NCBI RefSeq assembly: GCF_028369055.1
Contig: NZ_JAQNCZ010000004.1
Span: 1-64,000, forward strand
DNA length: 64,000 nucleotides
DNA from: Cognatishimia sp. SS12
GTDB taxonomy: Bacteria > Pseudomonadota > Alphaproteobacteria > Rhodobacterales > Rhodobacteraceae
Reading direction: 5' to 3'
Each line of letters begins with the position of its first letter. The first letter of the stretch is position 1. A program made the position numbers and the translations under genes. This document shows, in pieces, positions 8,394 through 17,455 of the stretch. The notes below the pieces were generated by a model that made no database searches, was not told the origin of the DNA, and was given only the letters and a program-made list of their open reading frames with translations.

Positions 8394-9629
8394 ATGCCAC
8401 TGATGAATACGGCCCGCCACTATGGCGCGATCACCAAAGCCTTCCACTGGCTGACGGCGCTGCTGATCTTCGCGACCTTTCCGATTGGCTATATCGCCCA
8501 CCAAGCCCCTATGGAAACGGGCAGCGAACTCGCCCATAAGGCGCAGCTGTTCTCTTTGCATAAAACCCTTGGACTCGCAGTGTTTGTGACCGCCCTGCTG
8601 CGGGTGATCTGGGCCCTGATTGAGGGCGCGCCAGCCCCGCCGCCTGGCGCGCGCCCCAAGGCAATATTTGCGGCGCGGCTGACGCAAGCCATCCTATATG
8701 GCGGGATGTTGCTGGTGCCGCTCAGCGGCTGGGTCCACCATGCCGCCACCGACGGATTTGCACCGATCTGGTGGCCTTTTGGGCAATCCCTGCCCTTCGT
8801 TCCGAAAGCGGCGGCGGTGGCCACATGGGCGGGAACGCTGCATTTTTACGCCATGCTGACACTGGGCGCGGCGATTCTGGCCCATGTGGCCGGGGCGCTC
8901 AAACATGCGCTGATAGATCGTGATCAGACCCTGCGGCGTATGCTGCCCGGCATGCCTGACGCGCAGGGTGCGCCGCTGCCGACCAACCGCGCGCCACAGC
9001 GCGGGCCGATGTTAGCGGCCCTCGGGGTATGGGCGCTGGTGATTGCGCTGGTGGTGTCGCAGGCCGCGCCGCTGCCGACCCAGCGCGGCGCTGCGCCATC
9101 ACTGGCAGCGCAACGGCCCGTCGCCAACCCCACGCGCGCCGCGGACCTTTGGGAAGTGGAGAGCGGCACATTACACATTACGGTCACGCAGTTCGGCCAA
9201 GAGTTGCAGGGCAGTTTCGCCAGTTGGCAGGCCGAGATTACCTTTCGCGACACATTGGTGAATGGGCGGCATGGCCGGGTGCGGGTGACAATCGACATCC
9301 CCTCGCTGCACCTAGGGTCCGTGACGCGGCAAGCGATGGGCAGTGACTACTTTGATGCTGCGACCTTTCCCGCAGCCATATTTGCCGCAGATATCCTGCC
9401 TGCCGACGAAGGGTATCTGGCCCAAGGCACCCTGACCTTGCGCGGCGTTGAGGTGCCGCTCACCCTGCCTTTTGATCTGGAAAGCGATGGGCGCACGGCC
9501 CGGATGCGCGGGGAAACGCGCGTCAGCCGGCTGGCCTTTGGCATTGGGGCCAATCACCCAGAAGCGGACACGCTGGGCCATGAGGTGCGCATCAGCGTGG
9601 CGCTGAGCGCGGGGCGCGCCGGGGCCTGA
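8394..9629 (+). CDS. Cytochrome b561 - YceI fusion protein
   Basis: A 411-residue two-domain protein. Residues about 7-185 are a four-helix dihaem cytochrome b561, with candidate haem ligands H18, H56, H150 and H164. A fifth membrane segment spans about 206-223. The C-terminal part (about 252-407) is a YceI-type lipocalin-like domain, which binds isoprenoid lipids such as quinones and should face the periplasm. The fusion suggests electron transfer between quinol-type ligands and haem. It is divergent from fabD. The start could also be the second ATG at 8403. Confidence 0.88.
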   Translation: MPLMNTARHYGAITKAFHWLTALLIFATFPIGYIAHQAPMETGSELAHKAQLFSLHKTLGLAVFVTALLRVIWALIEGAPAPPPGARPKAIFAARLTQAILYGGMLLVPLSGWVHHAATDGFAPIWWPFGQSLPFVPKAAAVATWAGTLHFYAMLTLGAAILAHVAGALKHALIDRDQTLRRMLPGMPDAQGAPLPTNRAPQRGPMLAALGVWALVIALVVSQAAPLPTQRGAAPSLAAQRPVANPTRAADLWEVESGTLHITVTQFGQELQGSFASWQAEITFRDTLVNGRHGRVRVTIDIPSLHLGSVTRQAMGSDYFDAATFPAAIFAADILPADEGYLAQGTLTLRGVEVPLTLPFDLESDGRTARMRGETRVSRLAFGIGANHPEADTLGHEVRISVALSAGRAGA

Positions 9630-9637
9630 CGCCTAGG

Positions 9638-10063
9638 TCACGTGCTCAGCACGGGGGCCGCATAGCGCAACCGCACCAGGCGGCGCGATGCAAGATCCCG
9701 CACGACGGCATGATCCGGGGCCAGTTCAATGGTGTCAGCGCGGGCCTGCGAAAACCGATCCAGAATCGGGCCATCTGCGCTGCCGCGCGTGACAGTCCAG
9801 GCCGCAACGGTGCGGTCATAGCGCAAGACGCATTCTTCGCTGCGCCCACCGGCTTTGGCGACCATAAGCCCGATAAGGAAAACGCAGACCCCCATCAGGC
9901 AGACAAGGCTGCCCAAGGCAGGTTCTGAAATGCTGAGCAGCACAAGCCCGCCGCCCGCAACGCAGATCACCGCGGCGGCCGACAGCGCCGTCAAGCGCAG
10001 CAAAGTGGGGGCCCAACGCTGCGCCGCTGATGCGGCCGCGGTCCGTGTAATTTTGATCTGCAT
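9638..10063 (-). CDS. Small membrane protein of unknown function
   Basis: A 141-residue protein if begun at MQIKITRT; the frame extends 28 codons upstream but that part looks non-coding. Two hydrophobic segments (about residues 22-45 and 50-70) are followed by a soluble C-terminal domain of about 70 residues with no motif I recognise. It converges with the b561-YceI gene, only 8 bases apart, and diverges from the rpsF operon. Confidence 0.55.
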   Translation of the reverse strand: MQIKITRTAAASAAQRWAPTLLRLTALSAAAVICVAGGGLVLLSISEPALGSLVCLMGVCVFLIGLMVAKAGGRSEECVLRYDRTVAAWTVTRGSADGPILDRFSQARADTIELAPDHAVVRDLASRRLVRLRYAAPVLST

Positions 10064-10177
10064 AGGGCCTGTCCTGCTCTTGAGTGTTCTGTGCGGTTGA
10101 TGCGCAATTCCGAAGCTGCGCAGCAAAAGCGGCAGAAATGCGGCCACTGTCCCGCCAAATGTGGCGGAAACAGTTTG

Positions 10178-10206
10178 TTGACGATGCGGATCGGGGTTGT
10201 TTTATC
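10178..10206 (+). promoter_or_regulatory. Probable sigma-70 promoter of the rpsF operon
   Basis: TTGACG (10178-10183), a 17-base spacer and TTTATC (10201-10206) give a plausible housekeeping promoter. The leader of about 120 bases before rpsF could hold the S6:S18 autoregulatory site known in many bacteria, but I did not identify that fold. Confidence 0.5.
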
Positions 10207-10333
10207 GGGCCAGTTGGGTATACAGCGCCATCCTTTTTGCACTGATTTAGAACCGCGCAGTCTCTCGTGGGTGGGGCGCATTAAGGTTAATGCCCTGCTC
10301 TTTGAAATGCGCTTGAAATGAAATGGAGAGCAC

Positions 10334-10690
10334 ATGCCACTATATGAGCATGTTTTCATCTCGCGTCAGGACTTGTCCAACACGCAAGCTGAAGGTCTTA
10401 TCGAACATTTTGGTACCGTCCTTTCGGACAACGGCGGCAAGCTGGTTGAATCCGAGTACTGGGGCGTCAAAACAATGGCGTATAAGATCAACAAAAACCG
10501 CAAAGGCCACTACGCCTTCCTGAAGACCGAAGCCCCTGTGGCCGCGATCCAGGAAATGGAGCGCCTGATGCGCCTGCATGATGATGTGATGCGCATTCTG
10601 ACCATCAAAGTTGATGAGCACGCTGAAGGCCCATCGATCCAAATGCAAAAACGTGACGACCGTGGCGACCGCCGCGAGCGCCGCAACTGA
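10334..10690 (+). CDS. rpsF: 30S ribosomal protein S6
   Basis: A 118-residue protein opening MPLYEHVFISRQDLSNTQAE and containing YWGVKTMAYKINKNRKGHYAF, the typical bS6 fold signature. S6 pairs with S18 on the platform of the small subunit. It has a GGAG ribosome site and heads the S6-S18-L9 operon, 25 bases before rpsR. The C-terminus is charged (DDRGDRRERRN). Confidence 0.98.
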   Translation: MPLYEHVFISRQDLSNTQAEGLIEHFGTVLSDNGGKLVESEYWGVKTMAYKINKNRKGHYAFLKTEAPVAAIQEMERLMRLHDDVMRILTIKVDEHAEGPSIQMQKRDDRGDRRERRN

Positions 10691-10715
10691 TTGCGTGAAG
10701 AAAGGACTGTAAGTC

Positions 10716-10943
10716 ATGGCTGCAAAACCGTTTTTCCGCCGTCGCAAGGTCTGCCCATTCTCCGGTGAGAATGCGCCTAAGATCGACTATAAAGACACGA
10801 AACTGCTGCAACGCTACATCTCTGAGCGTGGCAAAATCGTGCCTTCTCGTATCACCGCGGTTTCCGCGAAAAAGCAACGTGAACTTGCGCGCGCTATCAA
10901 ACGTGCCCGCTTCCTCGCGCTGCTGCCCTACGCTGTGAAATAA
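10716..10943 (+). CDS. rpsR: 30S ribosomal protein S18
   Basis: A 75-residue basic protein with the conserved core [20 protein letters not shown] and [20 protein letters not shown]. It forms a heterodimer with S6 on the 30S platform. Second gene of the operon. Confidence 0.98.
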   Translation: MAAKPFFRRRKVCPFSGENAPKIDYKDTKLLQRYISERGKIVPSRITAVSAKKQRELARAIKRARFLALLPYAVK

Positions 10944-10955
10944 GGAGCGACTGAC

Positions 10956-11582
10956 ATGCAAGTTATCCTTCTCGAACGCGTGGCCAAACTGGGCCAAATG
11001 GGCGAAGTTGTGAATGTGAAGCCTGGCTACGCACGCAACTTCTTGCTGCCACAAGGCAAAGCTTTGACAGCATCGGACGCCAATGTGGCACAGTTCGAAG
11101 CTCAAAAAGCCCAGCTGGAAGCACACAACCTGGAAACCAAGAAAGAAGCAGAAGCGATGGGCGAAAAGCTGGCTGGCCAGCAATTCGTTGTGATTCGTTC
11201 CGCTTCAGACGCGGGTGCACTTTACGGCTCCGTCACACCACGTGACGCAGCTGAAACTGCAACCGAAGCTGGCTTCACCATTGACCGCAAACAGGTCGCT
11301 CTGATCGCTCCGATCAAAGACCTGGGCCTGCACGCGGTTGAAGTCCGCCTGCACCCTGAAGTGATTGTCGAAATTGAACTGAACGTTGCGCGCTCTGCTG
11401 AGGAAGCGGAACTTCAGGCCTCGGGCAAATCCATTCAGGAACTGGCTGCTGAAGAAGAAGCCGCTGCAGAATTCGAAATCGCCGAACTGTTCGACGATAT
11501 CGGCTCTGCCGCTTCTGACGATGAAGATCTCGCCGCTGCTGCGGATGTTGAGGTCGAGTCTGACGAAGATTCCGCGTCTTAA
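10956..11582 (+). CDS. rplI: 50S ribosomal protein L9 with acidic C-terminal extension
   Basis: The first about 150 residues are ordinary bL9: [21 protein letters not shown] with the N-terminal rRNA-binding domain, a long helix and a C-terminal domain ending near residue 150. The protein then continues to 208 residues with an Ala/Glu/Asp-rich tail (for example [19 protein letters not shown] and [20 protein letters not shown]). Such tails occur on L9 of alphaproteobacteria; the function is unknown. Last gene of the operon, 12 bases after rpsR. Confidence 0.96.
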   Translation: MQVILLERVAKLGQMGEVVNVKPGYARNFLLPQGKALTASDANVAQFEAQKAQLEAHNLETKKEAEAMGEKLAGQQFVVIRSASDAGALYGSVTPRDAAETATEAGFTIDRKQVALIAPIKDLGLHAVEVRLHPEVIVEIELNVARSAEEAELQASGKSIQELAAEEEAAAEFEIAELFDDIGSAASDDEDLAAAADVEVESDEDSAS

Positions 11583-11601
11583 GACCGGGTTCATGATCTG
11601 G

Positions 11602-11624
11602 CGAGGCGCGCCCTGGGCGCGCTT
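11602..11624 (+). terminator. Possible terminator hairpin after rplI
   Basis: GCGCGCC (11606-11612) and GGCGCGC (11616-11622) form a short perfect stem with a 3-base loop. There is no clear T run, so termination may be weak. Confidence 0.4.
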
Positions 11625-11796
11625 CGCACACAAGCCAATGCTGAAAAACTCAGCATAAGACTACTTTAAGGCGAAGAATTTGCCCCCGCGCCATATTTAG
11701 GGCAGATTGGCTTGTGTTAGTAAATGTCGCCTCAATGCGATTTGCGCGGAAGTGCAAAGTTGCGTTGAACTAGTAGTGTGAAGTCGCAGGTGAGTT

Positions 11797-12201
11797 ATGA
11801 ATAAGATTGATGTTTTGGTCGGCAAGCGGATCCGCGCCCGTCGTCACGCGATGGGGATCAGCCAGACTGAACTGGGGGATGCTATCGGAGTGAAGTTCCA
11901 GCAGATCCAGAAATATGAAACCGGTGCGAACCGGGTCAGCGCGTCGCGCCTTTGGGCGGTTGCGGAAAAACTGGGCGTGGATGTTGTCTATTTCTTCGAA
12001 GGTATTCGCCGTACTGATGATGCCGATGGGGTTGCTGTTGATCCTATTGACCAGATGGAGTTTCTCTCGGATCGTGAAGCGATCGAGATGATGGAACTCT
12101 ACCGGAAACTGCCGCAAAGCCAGCGCAGCGCTGTTCTGGCTTTCATGCGGTCCATGGCCCAGGATGGGCGCAATGGGCCGTTGAGCGTCGCAAGCTCATA
12201 A
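11797..12201 (+). CDS. XRE-family transcriptional regulator
   Basis: A 134-residue regulator with a helix-turn-helix at about residues 10-66: GKRIRARRHAMGISQTELG then VKFQQIQKYETGANRVSASRL. This subtype is common in alphaproteobacteria and often linked to stress or cell-surface control. It lies 38 bases before the LuxR gene in the same direction. A hairpin (CGCCC/GGGCG, 12212-12225) between the two genes sits just ahead of the luxR ribosome site, so expression of the two may be coupled or modulated. Target genes are unknown. Confidence 0.85.
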   Translation: MNKIDVLVGKRIRARRHAMGISQTELGDAIGVKFQQIQKYETGANRVSASRLWAVAEKLGVDVVYFFEGIRRTDDADGVAVDPIDQMEFLSDREAIEMMELYRKLPQSQRSAVLAFMRSMAQDGRNGPLSVASS

Positions 12202-12239
12202 ATCAATTCCCCGCCCTACCGGGCGAAAGGAGAGCCGCA

Positions 12240-12941
12240 TTGAAACTGCACAGCCTACATGATGTCCCGCATTCCGAAGAGCGGTTCACAGGCTACCTCA
12301 AGGGGATCTGCGATACCTTCGAGTTTGATGATGCGGCTTATGCAGGGGTGAATCCGGCCAGCGGCACCATGCATGCGATCGTGACCTACGACAAAGACTG
12401 GCAAGACCACTATCAGGACCAGGAGTTGCACAATCTGGATCCAACGCTGCAGGCGGCGATGCGCAGTGTGGCACCGGTCGATTGGATGCGTCTGCGCCAT
12501 GACAGCAATTTTCGCGCCGTCTTTGATCAGGCCAGGGACTTTGGCATCGGCGAATGCGGCCTGACCATTCCCATTCGCGGCCCGTATGGCGAATTCGGCA
12601 TGCTGAGCGTCACGCGCAAATGCAGCGAGGCGGAGTGGGCCAAGCTGAAACGCAATGTGCTCGCAGAGTTGCAGCCTGTGGCTTCGCATGTGCATGACCA
12701 TATCATGCAGTCAGAACCCCTGACCCGCATTCTGCACCATCCGAACCTCTCGCTGCGCGAAATCGAAATTCTGCAATGGATTGCCGCCGGCAAGTCGCAA
12801 CAGGATATTGCAGACATCCTGTCGATTTCCAATCGCACGGTCGAGGTGCACCTGCGCTCGGCGCGCGAAAAGCTGGTTGCTTTGACCACAGCCCAGGCTG
12901 TTGGGCGCGCCATCGGCCTGTCGCTTATCTATCCCAGCTGA
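12240..12941 (+). CDS. LuxR-type quorum-sensing regulator (TTG start)
   Basis: A 233-residue regulator with an N-terminal autoinducer-binding domain and a C-terminal helix-turn-helix (SLREIEILQWIAAGKSQQDI, then IADILSISNRTVEVH). The ligand-pocket residues of the family are present: W54, Y58, D67, P68 and W82, equivalent to W57, Y61, D70, P71 and W85 of TraR. This supports acyl-homoserine-lactone binding. Translation starts at TTG 12240, set by AAGGAGA seven bases upstream; no ATG fits. It is followed by a LuxI gene, 197 bases away in the same direction. Confidence 0.93.
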   Translation: MKLHSLHDVPHSEERFTGYLKGICDTFEFDDAAYAGVNPASGTMHAIVTYDKDWQDHYQDQELHNLDPTLQAAMRSVAPVDWMRLRHDSNFRAVFDQARDFGIGECGLTIPIRGPYGEFGMLSVTRKCSEAEWAKLKRNVLAELQPVASHVHDHIMQSEPLTRILHHPNLSLREIEILQWIAAGKSQQDIADILSISNRTVEVHLRSAREKLVALTTAQAVGRAIGLSLIYPS

Positions 12942-13085
12942 TTTTTTTCTGACCATCTGATTCCCGCAGCCCCCCGCTGCGCGGCAAAATCGTGGCTGCG
13001 GTGCCTTCCTGCATCGCACCGCGGGCGCGCGCATGCGCGATCTTTGCCATCAAATCAACTACGGGATTTCCCCAATAGAGAAAAT

Positions 13086-13103
13086 TTTCTGAAACTTTAG
13101 AAA
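13086..13103. promoter_or_regulatory. Lux-box-like imperfect dyad ahead of luxI
   Basis: TTTCTGAAA and CTTTAGAAA are inverted halves agreeing at 7 of 9 positions, 36 bases before the luxI ATG. The 18-base size and position fit a LuxR-type binding site, but the sequence is not the classic lux box, so this is tentative. Confidence 0.35.
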
Positions 13104-13138
13104 TGATTTTCATAAAATTCGAAAGGATGGGGACTAAC

Positions 13139-14041
13139 ATGATTATTACGGTAGACGGACTAAACAAGCACCTCTTCCAGCCCCTGCTGGACGACATGTT
13201 TCGGCTGCGGGCTCGGGTCTTTTCCGGGCGCCTCGGTTGGGAGGTGAATATTGAAAACGACATGGAGATCGACCAGTTCGATCGCATGGACCCGGCTTAT
13301 ATTATTGGCGTGGACGACGAGATGAACGTCATCTCCTGTGCGCGGGTTCTACAGACGACGGGGCCACATATGCTTAGCGATGTGTTCAGCGCCATCCTCT
13401 GCGGAGAGCCGCCCGTGCGCAGCGCCAACATTTGGGAATCCACCCGGTTCTGCGTCGATACCGAGCGCTTGAAAAACCGCGAAAGCAAAACCGCAGTGTC
13501 CCGCGCGACAAGCGAGTTGATGCTGGGGATCCTGGAATACGCCCAGGCCTCTGGTATCACTGACATCATCACGGTGATTGACCCGATCATGGACCGCGTT
13601 CTGAAGCGCTCCAACAACGCGCCGCACGGCTATGTTGGCCAAACGGTTCCGATGGGCAAAGTGAAAGCCCTTGCAGCGCTCCTGGATTGTACCGACGAAC
13701 GCATTCAGCGTGTGCGCGAATTTGCTGATATCAAAGGCGAGATCTTTATCCCGGAAACTCTGGCCGCCGAAAAACTGCAGGCCCGCAAGGCCCGCGCAGA
13801 GATGGGCGTAACCGGCGCAGTGATGTCCAAGCCCGCCCCCTCACTTGCGGAATTGCAGAATTATTGTTTCGACCTGCTCGCAAGCGCCGACAGCAAAAAA
13901 GAAGCCGAAGCCGCGCTGATGTTGATGGAGGTTCTCAAGGACAAATTGGGCACAAGCGATGTCGCAGAATTGCAGCGCCTCGCCGCCGGCCTGTCCCGTC
14001 AACAAGAGGAGACCAAAACCTGCGTTTCAGGCACCGCCTGA
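13139..14041 (+). CDS. LuxI-type acyl-homoserine-lactone synthase with C-terminal extension
   Basis: A 300-residue protein begun at the ATG at 13139, which has AAAGGATGGGG upstream; the earlier in-frame ATG at 13103 lacks a ribosome site. All hallmark LuxI residues occur at near-canonical positions: R24, F28, W34, E43, D45, D48, R69, E100 and R103. The enzyme makes an acyl-homoserine lactone from S-adenosylmethionine and acyl-ACP. LuxI proteins are usually about 190-220 residues. Here about 90 further residues follow, predicted helical (for example LAELQNYCFDLLASADSKK). The extension has no motif I recognise. A strong terminator follows. Confidence 0.93.
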   Translation: MIITVDGLNKHLFQPLLDDMFRLRARVFSGRLGWEVNIENDMEIDQFDRMDPAYIIGVDDEMNVISCARVLQTTGPHMLSDVFSAILCGEPPVRSANIWESTRFCVDTERLKNRESKTAVSRATSELMLGILEYAQASGITDIITVIDPIMDRVLKRSNNAPHGYVGQTVPMGKVKALAALLDCTDERIQRVREFADIKGEIFIPETLAAEKLQARKARAEMGVTGAVMSKPAPSLAELQNYCFDLLASADSKKEAEAALMLMEVLKDKLGTSDVAELQRLAAGLSRQQEETKTCVSGTA

Positions 14042-14215
14042 TCGCTGGTAAAGTTACCGCCTGTTCATCCCCCAGGCGGGTTGCGTGCCCACGCAACATG
14101 GTGGGGGTTGCCTCCCAACTCCGGGCGACCCCCTCCCAACGATACCGGAAGAAATTTCGGACCCAGTTTTTTATCAAGACTTTTCAAAACGTGAGTGAGA
14201 ACATTTAAATACGAA

Positions 14216-14249
14216 AAAGGGCTGCCAGAGATGGCAGCCCTTTATTTTT
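14216..14249 (+). terminator. Rho-independent terminator after luxI
   Basis: AAAGGGCTGCCA and TGGCAGCCCTTT form a perfect 12-base stem around a 4-base loop, followed by ATTTTTT. Confidence 0.9.
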
Positions 14250-14306
14250 TGCAATCAGCATTTTGCGATCAGCGCGCCGCCCGCAAAAGGCGGCGCGGGC
14301 CGAGGA

Positions 14307-15641
14307 TCACTCCTCGTCCAGAGCCTCAACAGCTTTCTGCAGATCGTCTTTGCTGATTTCTTTGTCGGAAACCTGTGCCAGTTCAAACACATAATCGACC
14401 ACTTTGTCTTCGAACAGTGGCGCGCGCAGTTGCTGTTGCATCTGCTGGTTCTGCTGAATGAATTCAAAGAACTGACGCTCTTGGCCCGGGTACTGACGCG
14501 CCTGGTTCATGATCGCCTGAGTCATTTCAGCGTCGGTCACTTCAACTTCGGCTTTCTGACCCAGCTCTGCGAGCAACAGGCCCAGACGCACGCGACGCTC
14601 TGCCAGTTTGTTGTGTTCGTCAGTCGGGGTGATCTCTGGGTGATCGTGGCCCTCAACCTCTGGGTTTTCTTCGTGCCACAGCTGATGAGCAATCTGGCCC
14701 GCTTCCGCTTCGACCAGCGATGGTGGCAGGTCAAAGGAGACCAGATCATCCAGTGCGTCCAGCAGAGCGCGCTTCTGAACCTGACGCGCAGCGCCCGCGT
14801 ATTCCGCTTCCAGACGTTCGGAGATTTGACCCTTCAGCGCGGCCAGATCCTCGGCACCAAATTTCTTGGCCAGCTCGTCGTTCAGCTCAGCGGCAACCGG
14901 CTCTTTCACCGCTTTGATGACGCAAGAGAACACAGCTTCTTTGCCTGCCAGATGCTCGGCCTGATACTCTTCCGGGAAGGAAACAGTGACGTCTTTTTCT
15001 TCGCCCGCTTTCACGCCAACCAGCTGCTCTTCAAAGCCCGGGATGAATTGACCTGAGCCCAGAACCAGCGGGAAGTCTTCGCCTGCGCCGCCATCAAAGG
15101 CTTCGCCGTCGATTTTGCCCACGAAATCCATGGTCACTTGATCGCCGTCTTTGGCTTTGGTGCCTTTTTTGCGGTCTTTGAAATCCTGCGCGGTTTCCGC
15201 GAGGTTGGCCAGCGCTTCGTCGACATCCGCGTCGGAGGCTTTGACAACCAGCTTTTCCAGCGAGATGGATTTCAGATCCACTTCAGGGATCTCAGGCAGC
15301 GCCTCATAGGACATTTCGACCTGAACGTCGTCGCCCTCTTTCCACTCTTCGCCGTTTTTCATTTCGACTTTTGGCTGCAGCGCAGGACGCTCACCGGATT
15401 GCTCAAAATGCTCGTTCATCGCGCCGTCAACGGCTTCTTGCATGGCTTCGCCCAACAGACGCTGACCGAATTGCTTTTTCAGCAGGGCCATTGGCACCTT
15501 GCCCTTGCGGAAGCCTTTCATTTCGATTTCAGGCTGCGCTTCGGTCAGTTTTTCGTTCACTTTCGCGTCCAGCTCAGCGGCTGTCACGGTGATGTCATAG
15601 CCGCGCTTCAGGCCTTCATTCAGGGTCTCAGTGACCTGCAT
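14307..15641 (-). CDS. tig: Trigger factor
   Basis: The 444-residue chaperone is started at [16 protein letters not shown] (ATG ending 15641), with AAGGA upstream; the long in-frame extension before it is rejected. The ribosome-binding signature [17 protein letters not shown] is present at about residues 42-58, followed by the FKBP-like prolyl isomerase domain (about 160-245) and the chaperone C-terminal domain. It binds nascent chains at the ribosomal exit tunnel. A GC-rich hairpin at about 14271-14298 may end transcription. Confidence 0.97.
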   Translation of the reverse strand: MQVTETLNEGLKRGYDITVTAAELDAKVNEKLTEAQPEIEMKGFRKGKVPMALLKKQFGQRLLGEAMQEAVDGAMNEHFEQSGERPALQPKVEMKNGEEWKEGDDVQVEMSYEALPEIPEVDLKSISLEKLVVKASDADVDEALANLAETAQDFKDRKKGTKAKDGDQVTMDFVGKIDGEAFDGGAGEDFPLVLGSGQFIPGFEEQLVGVKAGEEKDVTVSFPEEYQAEHLAGKEAVFSCVIKAVKEPVAAELNDELAKKFGAEDLAALKGQISERLEAEYAGAARQVQKRALLDALDDLVSFDLPPSLVEAEAGQIAHQLWHEENPEVEGHDHPEITPTDEHNKLAERRVRLGLLLAELGQKAEVEVTDAEMTQAIMNQARQYPGQERQFFEFIQQNQQMQQQLRAPLFEDKVVDYVFELAQVSDKEISKDDLQKAVEALDEE

Positions 15642-15800
15642 GGTGTTGTCCTTCTTTTCAACATTTGTGCGGGTCAAAAAGCACCGCGCACCTATCCAAT
15701 TATGCTGCCTGCGGTCCTTATAGATACGACGCTGCATTGACAAGGCTATTCCCGCGATCACGGCGCGCTGCGCCCCCGGTCTGCCAAAGGTGCCCCCCGA

Positions 15801-15826
15801 GAAAAACCCGGCGCGGAACGCCGGGT
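15801..15826 (-). terminator. Terminator of the spike-gene pair
   Basis: ACCCGGCG and CGCCGGGT form an 8-base stem with a 5-base loop. On the minus strand it runs directly into TTTTT, so it serves the gene ending at 15865. Confidence 0.75.
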
Positions 15827-15864
15827 GTCTGTTGTCAAATCCGAGGTCCGAGAATCGCCCGGTT

Positions 15865-17070
15865 TCAGAGGTAGCCTTCTTCAATGAACCGCCGCGCCAC
15901 CAGCTTGCCCATCACGCGGCTGCCCCAGGCGGTCACATGCGCCGCGTCCTCCATATAACCCGGGGGATGGGCCACCGTATGCGCCATGGGCTGCGCCGTG
16001 GCATGGCCGCTGTCCTGATCCATGTTGGCAAATGTCTCAACAAAGAGGTCCGTATGAATGCTCGTGGCATCCGGCGGTGGCCCAAACAACATCCACGGGA
16101 CTTGGCCAGAACCTGTATCGCTTTCCATCGCATTGCGCATCGCGGCAAAGGCAGCGGGGTACGCCACATCCATCGTCGGGCTCAGATCCCCCTGCCCCTG
16201 CGCCCACAGCCAGGCTTTGATCTCACTGCCCGCAGGCAGCGCAGCCATAGTGTCCGCGATCAGGTCGACCGCGTTCTGATAGGCATCGACATTTTGCCCA
16301 CTGCCCGCCGGGTTCCAATCCCCATCCGATCCGACCAGTGTGGTCGCCGAATAGGCCGCGCAGACGATCACCAGATTGTGGCTTTCGGGCACGAAGGGCA
16401 TCAGTTCCTGCGCAAAGGCGATCGCCGGGGACACACCCGAAGACTGGCTTTTGAACAGCAGCGGCGCATGCATGGCGTGCAGCGCGCCGCGTGTGGTGCC
16501 AAAACCCGCATAGCTATAGCCCGGCACACAAAGGCAGCGCGGCCCCGGCCAGAAATCATGCGCGGGGTCAATGCCGTATGCATTGTGCGAACATTCCATC
16601 AACGATTGTCCGCCCGCCACAATGACATAGGCCGGACGGCTGAGGATATCGTCCATCTGATAGGCCTGAAATGTCCCCAGCGTTGCTGCGCCGCCGGTGC
16701 CTGTGATCAGCTCCAGCCCCGTCTGCGCGCTCGCCGCCGGAAATTTCCAGGTCTGAAGCCCATCGCGGGTGCGTGTGCTTTCGGGCGCATAGACCGGGCT
16801 CAGAAACCGCGGACGGTAAGTGCCGGAAAGGTTGCTCACCTCGGTATGCACCCAGATGTGACCCTCGTAATTGGCGCTGTCCCCTGCGCCGCTCAGCTCG
16901 CCCAGCGTCACCTGACCGGGCGCAAAACTGACGCTGCCCGAGGTATCGACCAAATGGCTGCTGTCCTTGAGGCTGGCGGCGCGGATCGGCAGCAATCCGG
17001 GCGCGATGTTGGATCTCTGCCGAGCAGCCTGCCCGGCGCGAATGCTGATATCTGAACCAAGATCAATCAT
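15865..17070 (-). CDS. Putative GTA-type head-spike fibre with SGNH/sialate-O-acetylesterase-like domain
   Basis: A 401-residue protein. Residues about 146-400 look like an SGNH-type acetylesterase (CE6/SASA type): [12 protein letters not shown] contributes the nucleophile serine in a GQS motif, [10 protein letters not shown] resembles the WxQGExD block, and [10 protein letters not shown] supplies an Asp-His pair near the end. The first about 145 residues are probably a beta-rich stalk or attachment part. It starts two bases after the stop of a small gene that resembles the GTA spike base Rcc01079. By synteny it would be the equivalent of the spike fibre Rcc01080, a structure that contacts capsule polysaccharide. 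An esterase activity toward acetylated sugars fits that job. A stand-alone esterase is the alternative. Confidence 0.55.
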   Translation of the reverse strand: MIDLGSDISIRAGQAARQRSNIAPGLLPIRAASLKDSSHLVDTSGSVSFAPGQVTLGELSGAGDSANYEGHIWVHTEVSNLSGTYRPRFLSPVYAPESTRTRDGLQTWKFPAASAQTGLELITGTGGAATLGTFQAYQMDDILSRPAYVIVAGGQSLMECSHNAYGIDPAHDFWPGPRCLCVPGYSYAGFGTTRGALHAMHAPLLFKSQSSGVSPAIAFAQELMPFVPESHNLVIVCAAYSATTLVGSDGDWNPAGSGQNVDAYQNAVDLIADTMAALPAGSEIKAWLWAQGQGDLSPTMDVAYPAAFAAMRNAMESDTGSGQVPWMLFGPPPDATSIHTDLFVETFANMDQDSGHATAQPMAHTVAHPPGYMEDAAHVTAWGSRVMGKLVARRFIEEGYL

Positions 17071-17071
17071 G

Positions 17072-17347
17072 TCAGATCACAAACGCCTTGATGCCCGCGG
17101 CGGTGGTGCCACTGGCATAAACGCGGCTGACATTCAGCGGCAGTTCGGAAAAATCGGGCAGTTGCACGGTGATCGGCCCGGTGCCATCCAGCGGCATCAA
17201 GCGCACCGCGCCGGCGGTTTCGACATAAAGCTTAACTGCGGTTTCCGGCAGATCCGCCGCATCATCAGGCACCACATCGCGCAGCCCCGCAAATGTGCCG
17301 GCCAGACTGCGGTTCATCTTCAGCGTCTCATCATAGATTTTCATCAT
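17072..17347 (-). CDS. Head-spike base protein, Rcc01079-like (gene transfer agent)
   Basis: A 91-residue protein started at MMKIYDETLKMN, with AGAAGGA before the two tandem ATGs; the longer upstream frame runs into the tRNA. The pattern 'P-D-x-ADLPE', LYVETAG, a central beta stretch, RVYASGTTAAGI at the end fits what I remember of the 'spike base protein, RCAP_Rcc01079 family' in Rhodobacteraceae. In R. capsulatus this protein anchors spikes on the head of gene transfer agent particles. It is transcribed away from tRNA-Leu and is followed by the candidate fibre gene. Confidence 0.65.
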   Translation of the reverse strand: MMKIYDETLKMNRSLAGTFAGLRDVVPDDAADLPETAVKLYVETAGAVRLMPLDGTGPITVQLPDFSELPLNVSRVYASGTTAAGIKAFVI

Positions 17348-17455
17348 CTCATCCTTCTGCAGAGGCAAACTCGCGCTAAGAATGAAATCGCAGGGTAAAC
17401 GAAGCCTGAGACCCGCGTACAGGCGCACCAAGGACTTGTTAATCTTTATGAAAAG

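Noticed and set aside
12964..13001. CCGCAGCC/GGCTGCGG as a luxR terminator
   Set aside because: The 8-base arms are perfect, but the loop is 22 bases and no T run follows. It may be just chance structure in GC-rich DNA.
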